The notes under the pieces are model-generated. The model saw only the letters and a program-made list of their open reading frames with translations. It did not search any database and was not told the DNA's origin. Below are positions 26,501-35,146 of a DNA stretch of 64,000 nt, in pieces. The stretch spans positions 1 through 64,000 of the forward strand of contig JBAZKW010000007.1 of NCBI GenBank assembly GCA_041650595.1, written 5' to 3'. The stretch's first letter is position 1. Every line of letters starts with the position of its first letter. The DNA comes from CALFCX01 sp041650595 (GTDB taxonomy: Bacteria > Margulisbacteria > WOR-1 > JAKLHX01). A program made the translations under genes and the position numbers.

Positions 26501-27840
26501 TGTTCGGTTTAAAGACTTTTAGAGGCGGGGTCCATCCTAAGGGCAAAAAGAACATCTCGCAGGACCTGCCCATAAAAGAGATGCCTCTTACCGGCGAAAT
26601 TATCATCCCGCTGAGCCAGCATACAGGCGCACCGGCTGAACCTCTTGTAAAAAAGGGGGACAAGGTATTAAAAGGACAGAGGATCGGGGACAAAGAAGGA
26701 TTTATTACCGCAAGCGTTCATGCTTCCACATCGGGTGAGGTCACGGATATAAAGTATTCTCTTCATCCTCTGGGCAATAAGGTTTTGAGCATATTCATAA
26801 AACCGGACGGCAAAGACAAGTGGTGTGATCTTCAAAAAACAACTTCATTGAACGAGATAACTTCCGAAGGCATAATAAGCAAAATAAGAGAAGCAGGGCT
26901 TGTAGGGTTGGGAGGAGCTGCTTTCCCGACACATGTAAAACTATCCCCGCCAAAAGATAAAAAAATAGACACATTGATAATAAACGCGGTCGAGTGCGAG
27001 CCCTATCTGACCGCCGATTACAGGCTGATGCTGGAAGAAAAAGAAAAAATAGTCCTCGGGATAAAAGTCCTGCTCAAAGCCCTTAAAATAGATAAAGCGT
27101 ATCTTGCTATAGAAAGCAATAAACCCAAAGCAATAGACGTGATGTCTTCCGCTATAAAAGGGGAGGACTCCATAAAACTTCTGGTGATGGAGACAAAATA
27201 TCCTCAGGGTTCCGAAAAACAATTGATCGAAGCTTTGACCAAGAGACAAGTACCTGTAGGTAAACTGCCTCTTGATGTCGGTGTTGTTGTTCAGAACGTC
27301 GGTACGGCAAGAGCCGCGGCAGATGCCGTGTTCGATGGCAAACCTCTTGTCGAAAGAGTAGTAACGGTTACCGGAAGCAATATAAAAAATCCCGCAAATC
27401 TGCGGGTAAAGATTGGGACAAAAATTACAGATATTATAAATTTTTGCGGCGGGCCGGTAGAAGAGATAGTAAAAGTCATATTGGGCGGCCCTATGATGGG
27501 GATAGCCGCGCCGTCTATAGAGGTTCCGGTGATAAAAGGCACTTCAGGCATACTCCTTATGAAGAAAAAAGAGATAATCTTTGCCGATCCCGGTCCCTGT
27601 ATAAGATGCGGCAGATGTCTTGCCGTGTGTCCCATGGGGCTTGCTCCCGGAAGGTTTATGGAATCAGCAGAAGCCAAAAATTATGATCAGGCAATGGAAG
27701 ACAATATAATAAACTGCATGGAATGCGGAGCCTGTACATATGTATGTCCTTCCAGAAGGCCCATGGTCCAGTGGATAAAAACCGCAAAGTCACAGATACA
27801 AAGACAATTAAGAAGAAAAGCTAAATTGGAAAGGCTATAA
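26500..27840 (+). CDS. rnfC: Rnf complex subunit C
   Basis: 446 residues, standard length. An N-terminal Rnf barrel/biotinyl-like part (GGVHPKGKKNISQDLPI near 7-23) is followed by the NADH/FMN-binding GLVGLGGAAFPTHVKL (about 130-145) and two 4Fe-4S motifs, CIRCGRCLAVCP (about 367-378) and CMECGACTYVCP (about 407-418). RnfC is the peripheral NADH-binding subunit on the cytoplasmic face of the Rnf complex, which couples ferredoxin:NAD+ electron transfer to sodium or proton pumping. Confidence 0.96.
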   Translation: MFGLKTFRGGVHPKGKKNISQDLPIKEMPLTGEIIIPLSQHTGAPAEPLVKKGDKVLKGQRIGDKEGFITASVHASTSGEVTDIKYSLHPLGNKVLSIFIKPDGKDKWCDLQKTTSLNEITSEGIISKIREAGLVGLGGAAFPTHVKLSPPKDKKIDTLIINAVECEPYLTADYRLMLEEKEKIVLGIKVLLKALKIDKAYLAIESNKPKAIDVMSSAIKGEDSIKLLVMETKYPQGSEKQLIEALTKRQVPVGKLPLDVGVVVQNVGTARAAADAVFDGKPLVERVVTVTGSNIKNPANLRVKIGTKITDIINFCGGPVEEIVKVILGGPMMGIAAPSIEVPVIKGTSGILLMKKKEIIFADPGPCIRCGRCLAVCPMGLAPGRFMESAEAKNYDQAMEDNIINCMECGACTYVCPSRRPMVQWIKTAKSQIQRQLRRKAKLERL

Positions 27841-27842
27841 CT

Positions 27843-28775
27843 TTGGAAAAAGAGAATCTTTCGGTAAGTGTATCTCCCCATATTTATGACAGACAGACCA
27901 CAAAGTCGCTGATGAGGGATGTTTTAATAGCGTTGATCCCTGCAGCGATTGCAAGTTTTTATTTCTTTGGCATGAGAGCGCTTCTTGTCATCCTTGTTAG
28001 TATCCTCGGCTGTGTGATTTCGGAGTGGATCTTTCAGAAAATAATAAAGAAGCCTTCGTCTATTTTGGACGGCAGCTCTGTATTAACAGGGGTCTTGCTT
28101 GCATTTTGTCTTCCTTCATCAATACCTTTATACATGGTGTTCATCGGAGCTTGTGTCAGTATCACCATAGGAAAGATGGTCTTTGGAGGGCTTGGCCACA
28201 ATATTTTTAATCCCGCACTTGTAGGTAGAGCTGTCCTTTTGGCTTCGTGGCCGCAGGCTATGACGACATGGCCTGTTGCCAACAATATATTTTTGGGAAT
28301 ATACGATACTGTCACGGGTGCGACCCCGCTTGCCGGGATGAAGCTGGGCCAGTATACCGCAACTTATTGGGACCTTTTCATAGGGAGGAGTGGGGGAAGC
28401 CTCGGGGAGACTTGCGCTGTCGCACTGTTAATAGGCGGCTTTTATCTTATAGCAAGAAAAGTGATAAGCATAACCATTCCTCTGACTTACATAGGTTCTG
28501 TCTATCTTTTGAGTTTATTTCTGGGCATTGATCCGCTTTATGCAATTTTGGGCGGCGGATTGTTTCTCGGCGCTTTCTTTATGGCCACCGATTATGTTAC
28601 CAGTCCGATGACGTTCAGCGGAAAGATAATCTTTGGTTTAGGCTGCGGGTTGTTGACGGTAATGATAAGAAAATTCGGCGGCTATCCTGAAGGAGTATGT
28701 TACGCGATACTGTTTATGAACGGACTTGTGCCTTTGATCGAAAAATATACACAACCGAAAGCTTTCGGAGTTTAG
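27843..28775 (+). CDS. rnfD: Rnf complex subunit D
   Basis: 310 residues from a TTG preceded by GGAAAGG; no stronger start is nearby. It is a membrane protein with about nine or ten helices. The covalent-FMN motif TGATPLA places the flavin on Thr161, and FNPALVGRA (about 122-130) is characteristic. RnfD lies in the ion-conducting membrane core. It starts 2 bases after the rnfC stop. Confidence 0.95.
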   Translation: MEKENLSVSVSPHIYDRQTTKSLMRDVLIALIPAAIASFYFFGMRALLVILVSILGCVISEWIFQKIIKKPSSILDGSSVLTGVLLAFCLPSSIPLYMVFIGACVSITIGKMVFGGLGHNIFNPALVGRAVLLASWPQAMTTWPVANNIFLGIYDTVTGATPLAGMKLGQYTATYWDLFIGRSGGSLGETCAVALLIGGFYLIARKVISITIPLTYIGSVYLLSLFLGIDPLYAILGGGLFLGAFFMATDYVTSPMTFSGKIIFGLGCGLLTVMIRKFGGYPEGVCYAILFMNGLVPLIEKYTQPKAFGV

Positions 28776-28780
28776 GACAA

Positions 28781-29323
28781 ATGAAAATAGTAGATTATTC
28801 TTTAAGATTGCTGATCATATGTGCCGTAGCCGCAGGATTGCTGACCTATGTTTATGAGACTACATACGACAGGATAGCGGATAATGCCGCCAAAGCAAAA
28901 TCAATAAAGGCAAAAGCAATACTTCCCGAAGGTACCGTGACCGTCAAAGAATTTAAGGATGGTGAAGCGGTCTTCTTTAGAGGATATTCCAAAAACGGGC
29001 TCAGCGGAACCGTGGTTGAGGCATCTTCAAAAGGATATGGCGGACCTATCAGTCTTCTTGTGGGCACAGATAAGGACGGGAAGGTGATCGATATTGCGAT
29101 TGCCTCTCATTTAGAAACTCCCGGACTTGGTGCAAAGATCGAAGAGAAAAAATTCATCGGTCAGTTCAAAGGCAGAAGCGCTGCAGAAGTAGTCCTGAAA
29201 AAAGATTCGAATAATATTGATGGGATAGATGCGATCACTGCCGCGACAATATCTTCCAGGGCGGTGACCCGGGCAGTGAAAGAGGCTCTTCTGAAGTACA
29301 ATGAGGTGAAGAATGTTAGATAG
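28781..29323 (+). CDS. rnfG: Rnf complex subunit G
   Basis: 180 residues from the ATG at 28781, chosen because a longer frame would run back through rnfD. One N-terminal transmembrane helix (about 7-26) is followed by a periplasmic FMN-binding domain. The flavinylation motif reads TAATISS, with Thr156 as the likely FMN attachment site; the usual first residues S/T-G-A-T are here T-A-A-T. The flavin is expected to be attached by ApbE, encoded at the end of this operon. It overlaps rnfE by 11 bases. Confidence 0.93.
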   Translation: MKIVDYSLRLLIICAVAAGLLTYVYETTYDRIADNAAKAKSIKAKAILPEGTVTVKEFKDGEAVFFRGYSKNGLSGTVVEASSKGYGGPISLLVGTDKDGKVIDIAIASHLETPGLGAKIEEKKFIGQFKGRSAAEVVLKKDSNNIDGIDAITAATISSRAVTRAVKEALLKYNEVKNVR

Positions 29324-29930
29324 GTTGAGACATTACTGGAAGACTTTTGACAACGGAATATTGAGAGAAAATCCGATATTAAGATTAATGATAGGGCTTT
29401 GTCCCACATTGGCTGTTTCAACTTCTTTGATAAATTCTGTCGGTATGGGGCTTGCCACGACATTTGTGCTGGTTTTTTCCAATTTATTTGTAAGTCTGCT
29501 TAGAAAATTCACGCCAAACGGCATTCGTATCCCTATTTTTATCGTTGTGGTATCTACATTTGTCACTCTTACGGATTATATGATGCTGGCTTATGTGCCG
29601 GAACTGCACAAATCTTTGGGAGTATTTGTTCCGTTGATCGTTGTCAACTGTATAATACTCGGAAGGGCGGAAGCGTTCGCTTACAAGAACGATGCTGTGC
29701 TTTCTACAATAGACGGTCTTGGCATGGGGCTCGGGTTTACGCTTGCGATCTCAACTATAGGGATAATAAGAGAAATACTCGGGAACGGGACCATCCTGGG
29801 ATACAGCTTGTTTGGGGCATCATTCAATCCCGCCATCATTATGATCCTGCCGCCGGGCGCTTTTATCACAATAGGATTTTTGATGGCGGCGCTTAACGCT
29901 TTGACAAGGAAAGGCGAGGGGGGCAAATAA
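29313..29930 (+). CDS. rnfE: Rnf complex subunit E
   Basis: 205 residues, six predicted transmembrane helices. Family motifs are present: NPILRLMIGLCPTLAVSTSL near the N-terminus, and LGVFVPLIVVNCIILGRAEAFA (about 108-129), which contains the conserved Asn-Cys region that binds the intramembrane iron-sulfur centre shared with RnfA/NqrD/NqrE. It lies between rnfG and rnfA without gaps. Confidence 0.95.
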   Translation: MLDRLRHYWKTFDNGILRENPILRLMIGLCPTLAVSTSLINSVGMGLATTFVLVFSNLFVSLLRKFTPNGIRIPIFIVVVSTFVTLTDYMMLAYVPELHKSLGVFVPLIVVNCIILGRAEAFAYKNDAVLSTIDGLGMGLGFTLAISTIGIIREILGNGTILGYSLFGASFNPAIIMILPPGAFITIGFLMAALNALTRKGEGGK

Positions 29931-30521
29931 ATGATCTACGCTCTTTTCCTTATATTCTTTTCCGCGATGATCGCGAACAATATACTGCTTGTAAGGTTCC
30001 TGGGACTTTGTTCTTTTTTCGGCATTTCAAATAAGATAGAAACTTCTGTAAGCATGGGGCTTGCGGTGCTTTTTGTCATGGATATGGCAACGGTCGTGAG
30101 CTGGCTTATATATTACTATCTGCTTTTGCCTTTTGATCTGGTCTTTTTGCGGACCATTGTTTTTATTATCGTAATAGCTTCCCTGGTGCAGATGGTCGAG
30201 ATGTTCCTTAAGAAATCATTTCCGTTCCTTTACAGGGCTCTGGGCGTCTACCTGCCGCTGATCACGACCAACTGCGCGATACTGGGCGCATCATTTTTGA
30301 TCATAGATTTTAAATACACTCTTATCGAATCGCTGGTCTTTTCTACCGCGGTTGCTCTGGGTTATACGCTTGCGATAGTGATGTTTGCCGGGATGAGGCA
30401 AAGGCTTGAGAATGCCCCTATTCCGGAGTCATTAAAAGGTTATCCGATAGCTTTTATTCTCGCAGGGCTGATGTCCCTTTCGTTCCTTGGATTTGTCGGC
30501 ATGTTCGGACTGCATATGTAA
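29931..30521 (+). CDS. rnfA: Rnf complex subunit A
   Basis: 196 residues, six helices, the inverted-topology partner of RnfE. Diagnostic stretches are NNILLVRFLGLCSFFG (about 16-31) and YLPLITTNCAILG (about 108-120), with the cysteines expected to ligate the membrane 2Fe-2S cluster. It starts immediately after the rnfE stop. Confidence 0.96.
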   Translation: MIYALFLIFFSAMIANNILLVRFLGLCSFFGISNKIETSVSMGLAVLFVMDMATVVSWLIYYYLLLPFDLVFLRTIVFIIVIASLVQMVEMFLKKSFPFLYRALGVYLPLITTNCAILGASFLIIDFKYTLIESLVFSTAVALGYTLAIVMFAGMRQRLENAPIPESLKGYPIAFILAGLMSLSFLGFVGMFGLHM

Positions 30522-30534
30522 GAAGGGTAAAAAG

Positions 30535-31320
30535 ATGTTAGTCAATTCGATATTTATTTTTGGAATAACCGGATTGTTGATAGGCATAATGCTGGCCCTG
30601 GTCGAAAAGCTTTTTGCCGTCAAAGAAGATCCCAAATTGGAAGAGATCCTTGCGGCGCTTCCGGGGGTCAATTGCGGTGCCTGCGGATATCCGGGATGCT
30701 CCGGATATGCTGCAAGCGTAGCGGAAGGTAAAGCGCCTACCAACAGATGTTCTGTCGGGGGCGCAAGCGTAGCAAAAAAGATCTCCAAAATAATGGGGGT
30801 TGAGGCCAAGACAATAGAAAAATGCGTCGCGAGGCTTTTCTGCCGCGGAGGTAAAAGCATCAGCGCGGAAAAATTCGATTATCGCGGGATAACATCGTGT
30901 GCCGCGCTCAACATTACCGACGGCGGCAACAAAGCCTGTAGTTACGGCTGTCTCGGCATGGCCGACTGCGTGAATTCCTGTCCGTTCGGTGCTTTATATA
31001 TGAACGAAGATAAGCTTCCAGTGGTCATAGAGGAAAAATGCAAGTCCTGCGGCAAATGTGTGCTGGCATGTCCCAGAGGTTTGTTTGAACTTGTTCCGGT
31101 GACCAAAAAAGTGATAATCGCCTGCAAGTCGCGCGATACCGGTCCGGACACCAGAAAAGCCTGCAAGGTCGGCTGCATAGCCTGCAGGATCTGCGAGAAG
31201 AAATGCCCCTCGGCCGCCATAAGAGTGGAAAACAATCTCGCGGTAATAGACTATCTAAAATGTGACAATAAGCTGGTGTGCGTGGATGTCTGCCCTCAAA
31301 AAGTCATTGTCAAAGTATGA
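30535..31320 (+). CDS. rnfB: Rnf complex subunit B (multi-cluster ferredoxin)
   Basis: 261 residues from the ATG at 30535, supported by AGAAGGG upstream. A membrane anchor (about 5-24) precedes the 4Fe-4S domain with Cys47, Cys50, Cys55 and Cys72 (NCGACGYPGC...RC). Several ferredoxin-like cysteine motifs follow (ADCVNSCPFG, CKSCGKCVLACP, CIACRICEKKCP, CVDVCP). RnfB is the entry point for electrons from reduced ferredoxin; the long, cluster-rich form resembles those of clostridia and acetogens. Its stop overlaps the first possible apbE start (ATGA). Confidence 0.95.
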   Translation: MLVNSIFIFGITGLLIGIMLALVEKLFAVKEDPKLEEILAALPGVNCGACGYPGCSGYAASVAEGKAPTNRCSVGGASVAKKISKIMGVEAKTIEKCVARLFCRGGKSISAEKFDYRGITSCAALNITDGGNKACSYGCLGMADCVNSCPFGALYMNEDKLPVVIEEKCKSCGKCVLACPRGLFELVPVTKKVIIACKSRDTGPDTRKACKVGCIACRICEKKCPSAAIRVENNLAVIDYLKCDNKLVCVDVCPQKVIVKV

Positions 31321-32390
31321 AGCCAAACGTCATTGCGAGTCCTGATTTGATCGGGACGAAGCAATCCCAAAGACGATGGGATTGCTTCGTCGCCCCTCGA
31401 CTCACTTTCGTTCGCTCGGGACTCCTCGCAATGACAGTTTGTGTCTTTATTGCCTTTTTCATCTTCGGCTGTGCGATCAAACCTTCCGATCAGATATCTG
31501 AGCGGTCATTTTTCGTGATGGGTACGGTCTGCGACATAAAGGTCATCTCTTCGGACCCCAAAAAAGCGCAGGAAGCCTTGCGAATGCTCTACGGATCTTT
31601 AAAAAATACGGAAGCGGAATATAATTTTTACGACAACAAAAGCAGGACATCCGAAATAAACAAAAAAGCCGCGCATAACTTTACGGTCTTGTCCGGGGAT
31701 GAATCGATGCTGATAAAAAAATCCCTTGAATTATCGGTTCTAACCCGGGGAGCTTATGATATAACTTTTAACCCTTTGTGGGAATTATGGAAACAATGTG
31801 GAAAAAATAATAGACTTCCCGCGGCAAGTGAAATACGTGCTGCCAAAGAGAGAATCGGTTATAAAAAGATCATTTTGTCTCCCGACGGCCGCAGCATAAA
31901 ATATTCTTCAAGGGGCATCAAGATAAATCTTGGCGGGATCGCTAAGGGGCTGGCTTTGCTTAACTGTAAGGACACTGCGAAAAAGATCGGGGCAGAAAAT
32001 GTTATGGTGAACCTGGGAGGGGACATTCTGGCTCTTGGCATAGGGAGAGGGGAAGGTTGGACGATCGCCGTTCAGGACCCATATGACCCGGATAAAATTG
32101 CTAAAAAGATCAAAGTGCGTGATAAAATAGTCCTTACTTCGGGTATTTACCAGAGATATGTGACGATAAAGGGAAAGCGATATCATCATATAATAGATGC
32201 CAACACCGGTTTTCCCGCAGGTGACTTTGCGAGCGTCACAATTATTGAAGATGCCAAAAGGGAAAAATATGTCCCGTCTCTTGCGGTGTTTCTTATGGGA
32301 AAAGGGAAGGCGGTGGAGTACCTGGGGGAACATCCTTCCATTGGGTATTTTATAATTGAGAGGGATGGGAGAGTCATTGCGAATATTTGA
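31317..32390 (+). CDS. apbE: FAD:protein FMN transferase, lipoprotein type
   Basis: ApbE attaches FMN to the threonines of RnfD and RnfG; its place at the end of the rnf operon fits this. Start at ATG 31317, overlapping the rnfB stop, gives 357 residues. The first 40 or so after MKP are a translated REP-A repeat, after which MTVCVFIAFFIFGC restores a lipoprotein signal with an FGC lipobox. An internal ATG at 31431, created at the repeat's end, would give 319 residues and a cleaner signal. Catalytic features: GTVCDIKV near the mature N-terminus, NLGGIAKGLAL, MVNLGGDILALG, and the HHIIDANTGFPAG metal/flavin site. Confidence 0.9.
   Translation: MKPNVIASPDLIGTKQSQRRWDCFVAPRLTFVRSGLLAMTVCVFIAFFIFGCAIKPSDQISERSFFVMGTVCDIKVISSDPKKAQEALRMLYGSLKNTEAEYNFYDNKSRTSEINKKAAHNFTVLSGDESMLIKKSLELSVLTRGAYDITFNPLWELWKQCGKNNRLPAASEIRAAKERIGYKKIILSPDGRSIKYSSRGIKINLGGIAKGLALLNCKDTAKKIGAENVMVNLGGDILALGIGRGEGWTIAVQDPYDPDKIAKKIKVRDKIVLTSGIYQRYVTIKGKRYHHIIDANTGFPAGDFASVTIIEDAKREKYVPSLAVFLMGKGKAVEYLGEHPSIGYFIIERDGRVIANI
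31329..31435. repeat. REP-A element inside the apbE 5' end
   Basis: 107 bases bounded by GTCATTGCGAG and its reverse complement CTCGCAATGAC, with an inner perfect 15-bp stem (31355-31369 pairing with 31377-31391). It translates in frame within apbE. Confidence 0.9.
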
Positions 32391-32432
32391 CAACCCGCCC
32401 GCATTTATGCAACAATTAGGACTGTATATAAT

Positions 32433-32648
32433 ATGAAGACTTTACTTTTGTTGGTACAGATACTTTCGGGGCTTGGGCTTATCGTGACCGTACTGCTTCA
32501 TAGTGCCAAGGGCGAGGGCTTGGGCGGTATAGGCGGCACGGCCCACATCTTTGGTTCTCAAAAAGGCCTTGAAGAGGGGCTAAACCGTCTCACTACAACG
32601 ATCGCGATCATCTTTATCGGGGTTTCTATTCTTGTGATGCTCACCTAA
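32433..32648 (+). CDS. secG: Preprotein translocase subunit SecG
   Basis: 71 residues, two transmembrane helices (about 3-21 and 50-70) joined by the family motif LHSAKGEGLGGIGG (about 22-35). SecG assists SecYE during protein export. TATAAT directly abuts the ATG, which leaves no leader; transcription may rather come from the rnf/apbE operon 42 bases upstream. Confidence 0.92.
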   Translation: MKTLLLLVQILSGLGLIVTVLLHSAKGEGLGGIGGTAHIFGSQKGLEEGLNRLTTTIAIIFIGVSILVMLT

Positions 32649-32678
32649 AATAACAAGGAAGAAGGAGGGCTCTATAGT

Positions 32679-33341
32679 ATGGTAATAGCTCAAAAACTTT
32701 TCGCTCTGTTTGTTACGCCTCTTGGAATACACACCCAAAAATTATTGTTGGCGCTGCTCCTTATAATAGCGTCCTTTTTGGCCGCTAAGCTTGCCCAAAT
32801 AATAACAGTCTATATACTTGATCTTGTAAACGCTGACAAACTTTCCGAAAAGATAAAGCTGAGAGCTCTTCTTAAAAAGACCGAACTGGGCGACAGTTTT
32901 AGTCAATTCGGAGGCGATCTCGTTTTCTGGCTGGCGCTTATATTCGGCGGCATAAAGATCATATATCTTTTACAACTTAACAGAGCGCTTGAAATACTCA
33001 GGGCAGTTCTTTCTTATGTTACGGTAAACGTCGTGAGCGCCGTTTTTATCCTGGTGCTTTCGGTCATCTTTGCATCTCTATTGTCGGGGATCATCCTTTT
33101 TGTCGGAGGGCTGATAAATCTGCCGGGCTATAAATTTATCGCCAGGGTCAACCAGTATGTAGTTGTTATCTTTGGCATTGTCATGGGGCTTGAAAAGCTA
33201 GGTATTGCCGCTTCCGTTTTTCTTGCGAGACCTGATATAATCCTCGGATTCTTTGCACTTGCCGGAGCGATAGCTTTTGGTCTCGGCTGCAAAGACATGG
33301 CCGAAAACTTTCTTGCAAATTTTTTGAGGAACAGCAGATAG
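32679..33341 (+). CDS. Membrane protein with conserved TM helix (MscS-like N-terminal part)
   Basis: 220 residues with four or five transmembrane helices. The end, LGFFALAGAIAFGLGCKDMAENFLANFLR, resembles the pore-lining helix and following segment of mechanosensitive channels, and the internal pattern matches the conserved TM-helix repeat (PF05552-type) proteins. It lacks the cytoplasmic vestibule of full MscS, so channel activity is not assured. GAAGGAGG precedes the ATG. Confidence 0.75.
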   Translation: MVIAQKLFALFVTPLGIHTQKLLLALLLIIASFLAAKLAQIITVYILDLVNADKLSEKIKLRALLKKTELGDSFSQFGGDLVFWLALIFGGIKIIYLLQLNRALEILRAVLSYVTVNVVSAVFILVLSVIFASLLSGIILFVGGLINLPGYKFIARVNQYVVVIFGIVMGLEKLGIAASVFLARPDIILGFFALAGAIAFGLGCKDMAENFLANFLRNSR

Positions 33342-33382
33342 ATACGCGGGTTTTTGGATAGTAAGAAGAGGGGGTGAAAGAT

Positions 33383-33862
33383 ATGAGAAAATTTTGTGCT
33401 TTTGTCGTGATCTTTGCATTGGTCCTTTCTCCGGGTGCTTTTGCCGCTAAGAAATTTTCTTCTTCTGACATGAAGATAGGGATAGGTTTTGACAATAACT
33501 TTGCGGCGATGAAATTCTTCACTGACACTTACACCGGTTCGATAGGGTTGAATTTCTCCAGCACGAGCGCGAACAATGCCAGTACTACGACGTTCGGGAT
33601 CGGCGGAAAGTTTGCCTTTAATCTTACCGGAGGATCTGTTCCGACCCATGCGGGCGGAGGAATTTCTTATTTCAATCTCGGCAACAATGCATCCGCGTTC
33701 CAGTTCATGGCACTTTACGGAGCTGAGACCACGATTGCAGATAAGCTTAACGTCGGATTTGATATCTATCCCGTTTCCTTTACTTCAGTGTCCGCCAATA
33801 ATGCAAATCAAAGCACGTTTAGTTTGCTGGGCGGAAGCGTATATGCGTATTTTTGCTTTTGA
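33383..33862 (+). CDS. Small outer-membrane beta-barrel-like protein 1
   Basis: 159 residues from the ATG at 33383, which has GAGGGGGTGA upstream; a GTG at 33374 lies inside that ribosome-binding region. A signal peptide ends at AFA, then alternating polar/hydrophobic strands rich in Gly, Ser, Asn and Thr end in an aromatic Phe (VYAYFCF), as barrel insertion signals do. Its C-terminal DIYPVSFTSVSANNANQSTFSLLGG closely resembles the end of the protein at 34632. I do not recognise a named family. A terminator follows. Confidence 0.75.
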   Translation: MRKFCAFVVIFALVLSPGAFAAKKFSSSDMKIGIGFDNNFAAMKFFTDTYTGSIGLNFSSTSANNASTTTFGIGGKFAFNLTGGSVPTHAGGGISYFNLGNNASAFQFMALYGAETTIADKLNVGFDIYPVSFTSVSANNANQSTFSLLGGSVYAYFCF

Positions 33863-33883
33863 TTCTTTGTCTTAAGATTACTG

Positions 33884-33910
33884 AGGCCGCTCAAAAAAAG
33901 CGGCCTTTTT
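33884..33910 (+). terminator. Rho-independent terminator after barrel gene 1
   Basis: AGGCCGCT (33884-33891) pairs with AGCGGCCT (33899-33906), with a short A-rich loop and a T-run. Confidence 0.9.
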
Positions 33911-33912
33911 AT

Positions 33913-33941
33913 TTGACAATCTGCTAACAAAGCCTTAATAT
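33913..33941 (+). promoter_or_regulatory. Consensus promoter of barrel gene 2
   Basis: TTGACA (33913-33918), a 17-base spacer and TAATAT (33936-33941), just behind the preceding terminator. Confidence 0.75.
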
Positions 33942-33970
33942 TGGTTTTAGCTACAAGAGGGGGTGAATAA

Positions 33971-34558
33971 ATGAAAAAGGTATTAAGTTTTGCGTTGGTA
34001 GTGGCTTTGATGCTTTCATCGGCATCTTTTGCCGCGCCTAAGAAGACCGCTAAAAAGGCGGCTCCTAAATCAGCAGTATATACAACTAAGAAGAGCGACC
34101 TTTCGGTTTCTCCGAAAGTCTCTCTTTATACCGGTAACGGCGGTTCCAGCTTTGCAATAGGCTGTGAAGTTGCAAAACCGATCATGGAAAGAGTCGATCT
34201 CATGGGTGAAGTCATCTATGTGCTGCCAAATGGAGGGGTCAGCAATATCGTTCTCAGCGGGAACGGGATCTACAAATTTGACAAAGTTCAGGGAATGCCG
34301 GGAGATATTTATGCCGGCGGCGGTTTGAACTACAACATTTTGAGCGGAAGTGGTTTTAGTGCATCCGGTATCGGATTTCAAGGGCTTGTAGGTATGGACA
34401 TTCCTGCAGGTGATGGGACAGCCTTTGGACAGCTCAAGTATGTCAGCTATTCATATTCCGTTCCGGGCGTAACTGTCCCGGGATTTGGAACTGTTGGCGG
34501 AGGTACGGTTAGTGCCAGCGGTTTTGTTATTGAGGGCGGATACAGATTCGCTTTATAG
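33971..34558 (+). CDS. Small outer-membrane beta-barrel-like protein 2
   Basis: 195 residues; GAGGGGGTGA stands 6-7 bases before the ATG. A signal peptide ends at SFA, then a short Lys/Ala linker (APKKTAKKAAPKSA), then glycine-rich strands with the pattern of an eight-stranded barrel ending in GGYRFAL. It has its own consensus promoter and terminator and is probably well expressed. The function is unknown; OmpA/OmpW-like small barrels are the nearest structural idea. Confidence 0.75.
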   Translation: MKKVLSFALVVALMLSSASFAAPKKTAKKAAPKSAVYTTKKSDLSVSPKVSLYTGNGGSSFAIGCEVAKPIMERVDLMGEVIYVLPNGGVSNIVLSGNGIYKFDKVQGMPGDIYAGGGLNYNILSGSGFSASGIGFQGLVGMDIPAGDGTAFGQLKYVSYSYSVPGVTVPGFGTVGGGTVSASGFVIEGGYRFAL

Positions 34559-34588
34559 TTTTTTGACGTATAATTGTATTCAAAAAGT

Positions 34589-34617
34589 CTCCCCGATCCG
34601 ATCGGGGAGCTTTTTTT
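34589..34617 (+). terminator. Rho-independent terminator after barrel gene 2
   Basis: CTCCCCGAT-CCG-ATCGGGGAG, perfect 9-bp stem (34589-34609), then a run of seven T. Confidence 0.95.
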
Positions 34618-34619
34618 GC

Positions 34620-34625
34620 TATAAT
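34620..34625 (+). promoter_or_regulatory. Extended -10 (TGC-TATAAT) of barrel gene 3
   Basis: TGCTATAAT begins in the terminator's T-tail and is followed 6 bases later by the ATG at 34632, so the mRNA should be leaderless. Confidence 0.65.
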
Positions 34626-34631
34626 ACTCAC

Positions 34632-35144
34632 ATGAAAATAAATCACATATTTACCGGAGTGATTGCCGCATTGATCGTCGTGTCCTGCGCTTTTGCAGAG
34701 GTCCCAACTTTTGACCCGTCCCAATTTGAGGAGGCTCTTACTTTTAAACAACTCGGTTACGGTTTTTACGGGACCGTCCCTTCAATAAAGCATCATTTTA
34801 CAAGAGATATCAGCGGACAATTTGGCGCCAGCGTTTCCCAGACATCGGCTGCTGGACAAACCTCCAACAGCTTTATTTTGCTGCTGCAGGGCGCAAATAT
34901 CTTCAAGCGGCTTGGAGATGCCAATCTTAAATATGGCGGTTTCATGAGCTTTAACAATGGGACTTCTTCAATGGGCTGGACCGCTGCGGGGACTATTGGC
35001 ATTGAAAAAGATCTCGCGGTCAATGTAACGATGGCTCTTGATGTCATACCTATTTCGTTCTCTTCAACTGCTGCCAACGGCTCTTCTTCGTCCACTATAG
35101 GACTATTTAGCGGGACAGTGATATCGGCGCATTTTTACTTCTAA
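34632..35144 (+). CDS. Small outer-membrane beta-barrel-like protein 3
   Basis: 170 residues from the ATG at 34632; a longer frame runs back through the terminator and is rejected. The signal peptide ends near CAFA. Its glycine- and serine-rich strands end in the aromatic VISAHFYF. The last 35 residues (ALDVIPISFSSTAANGSSSSTIGLFSGT) are clearly related to those of the protein at 33383, which makes the two paralogues. Not assigned to a known family. Confidence 0.75.
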   Translation: MKINHIFTGVIAALIVVSCAFAEVPTFDPSQFEEALTFKQLGYGFYGTVPSIKHHFTRDISGQFGASVSQTSAAGQTSNSFILLLQGANIFKRLGDANLKYGGFMSFNNGTSSMGWTAAGTIGIEKDLAVNVTMALDVIPISFSSTAANGSSSSTIGLFSGTVISAHFYF

Positions 35145-35146
35145 GA

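Noticed and set aside
34485..34631. Upstream extension of barrel gene 3
   Set aside because: It would be translated through the end of barrel gene 2 and a strong terminator; the signal peptide begins at 34632.
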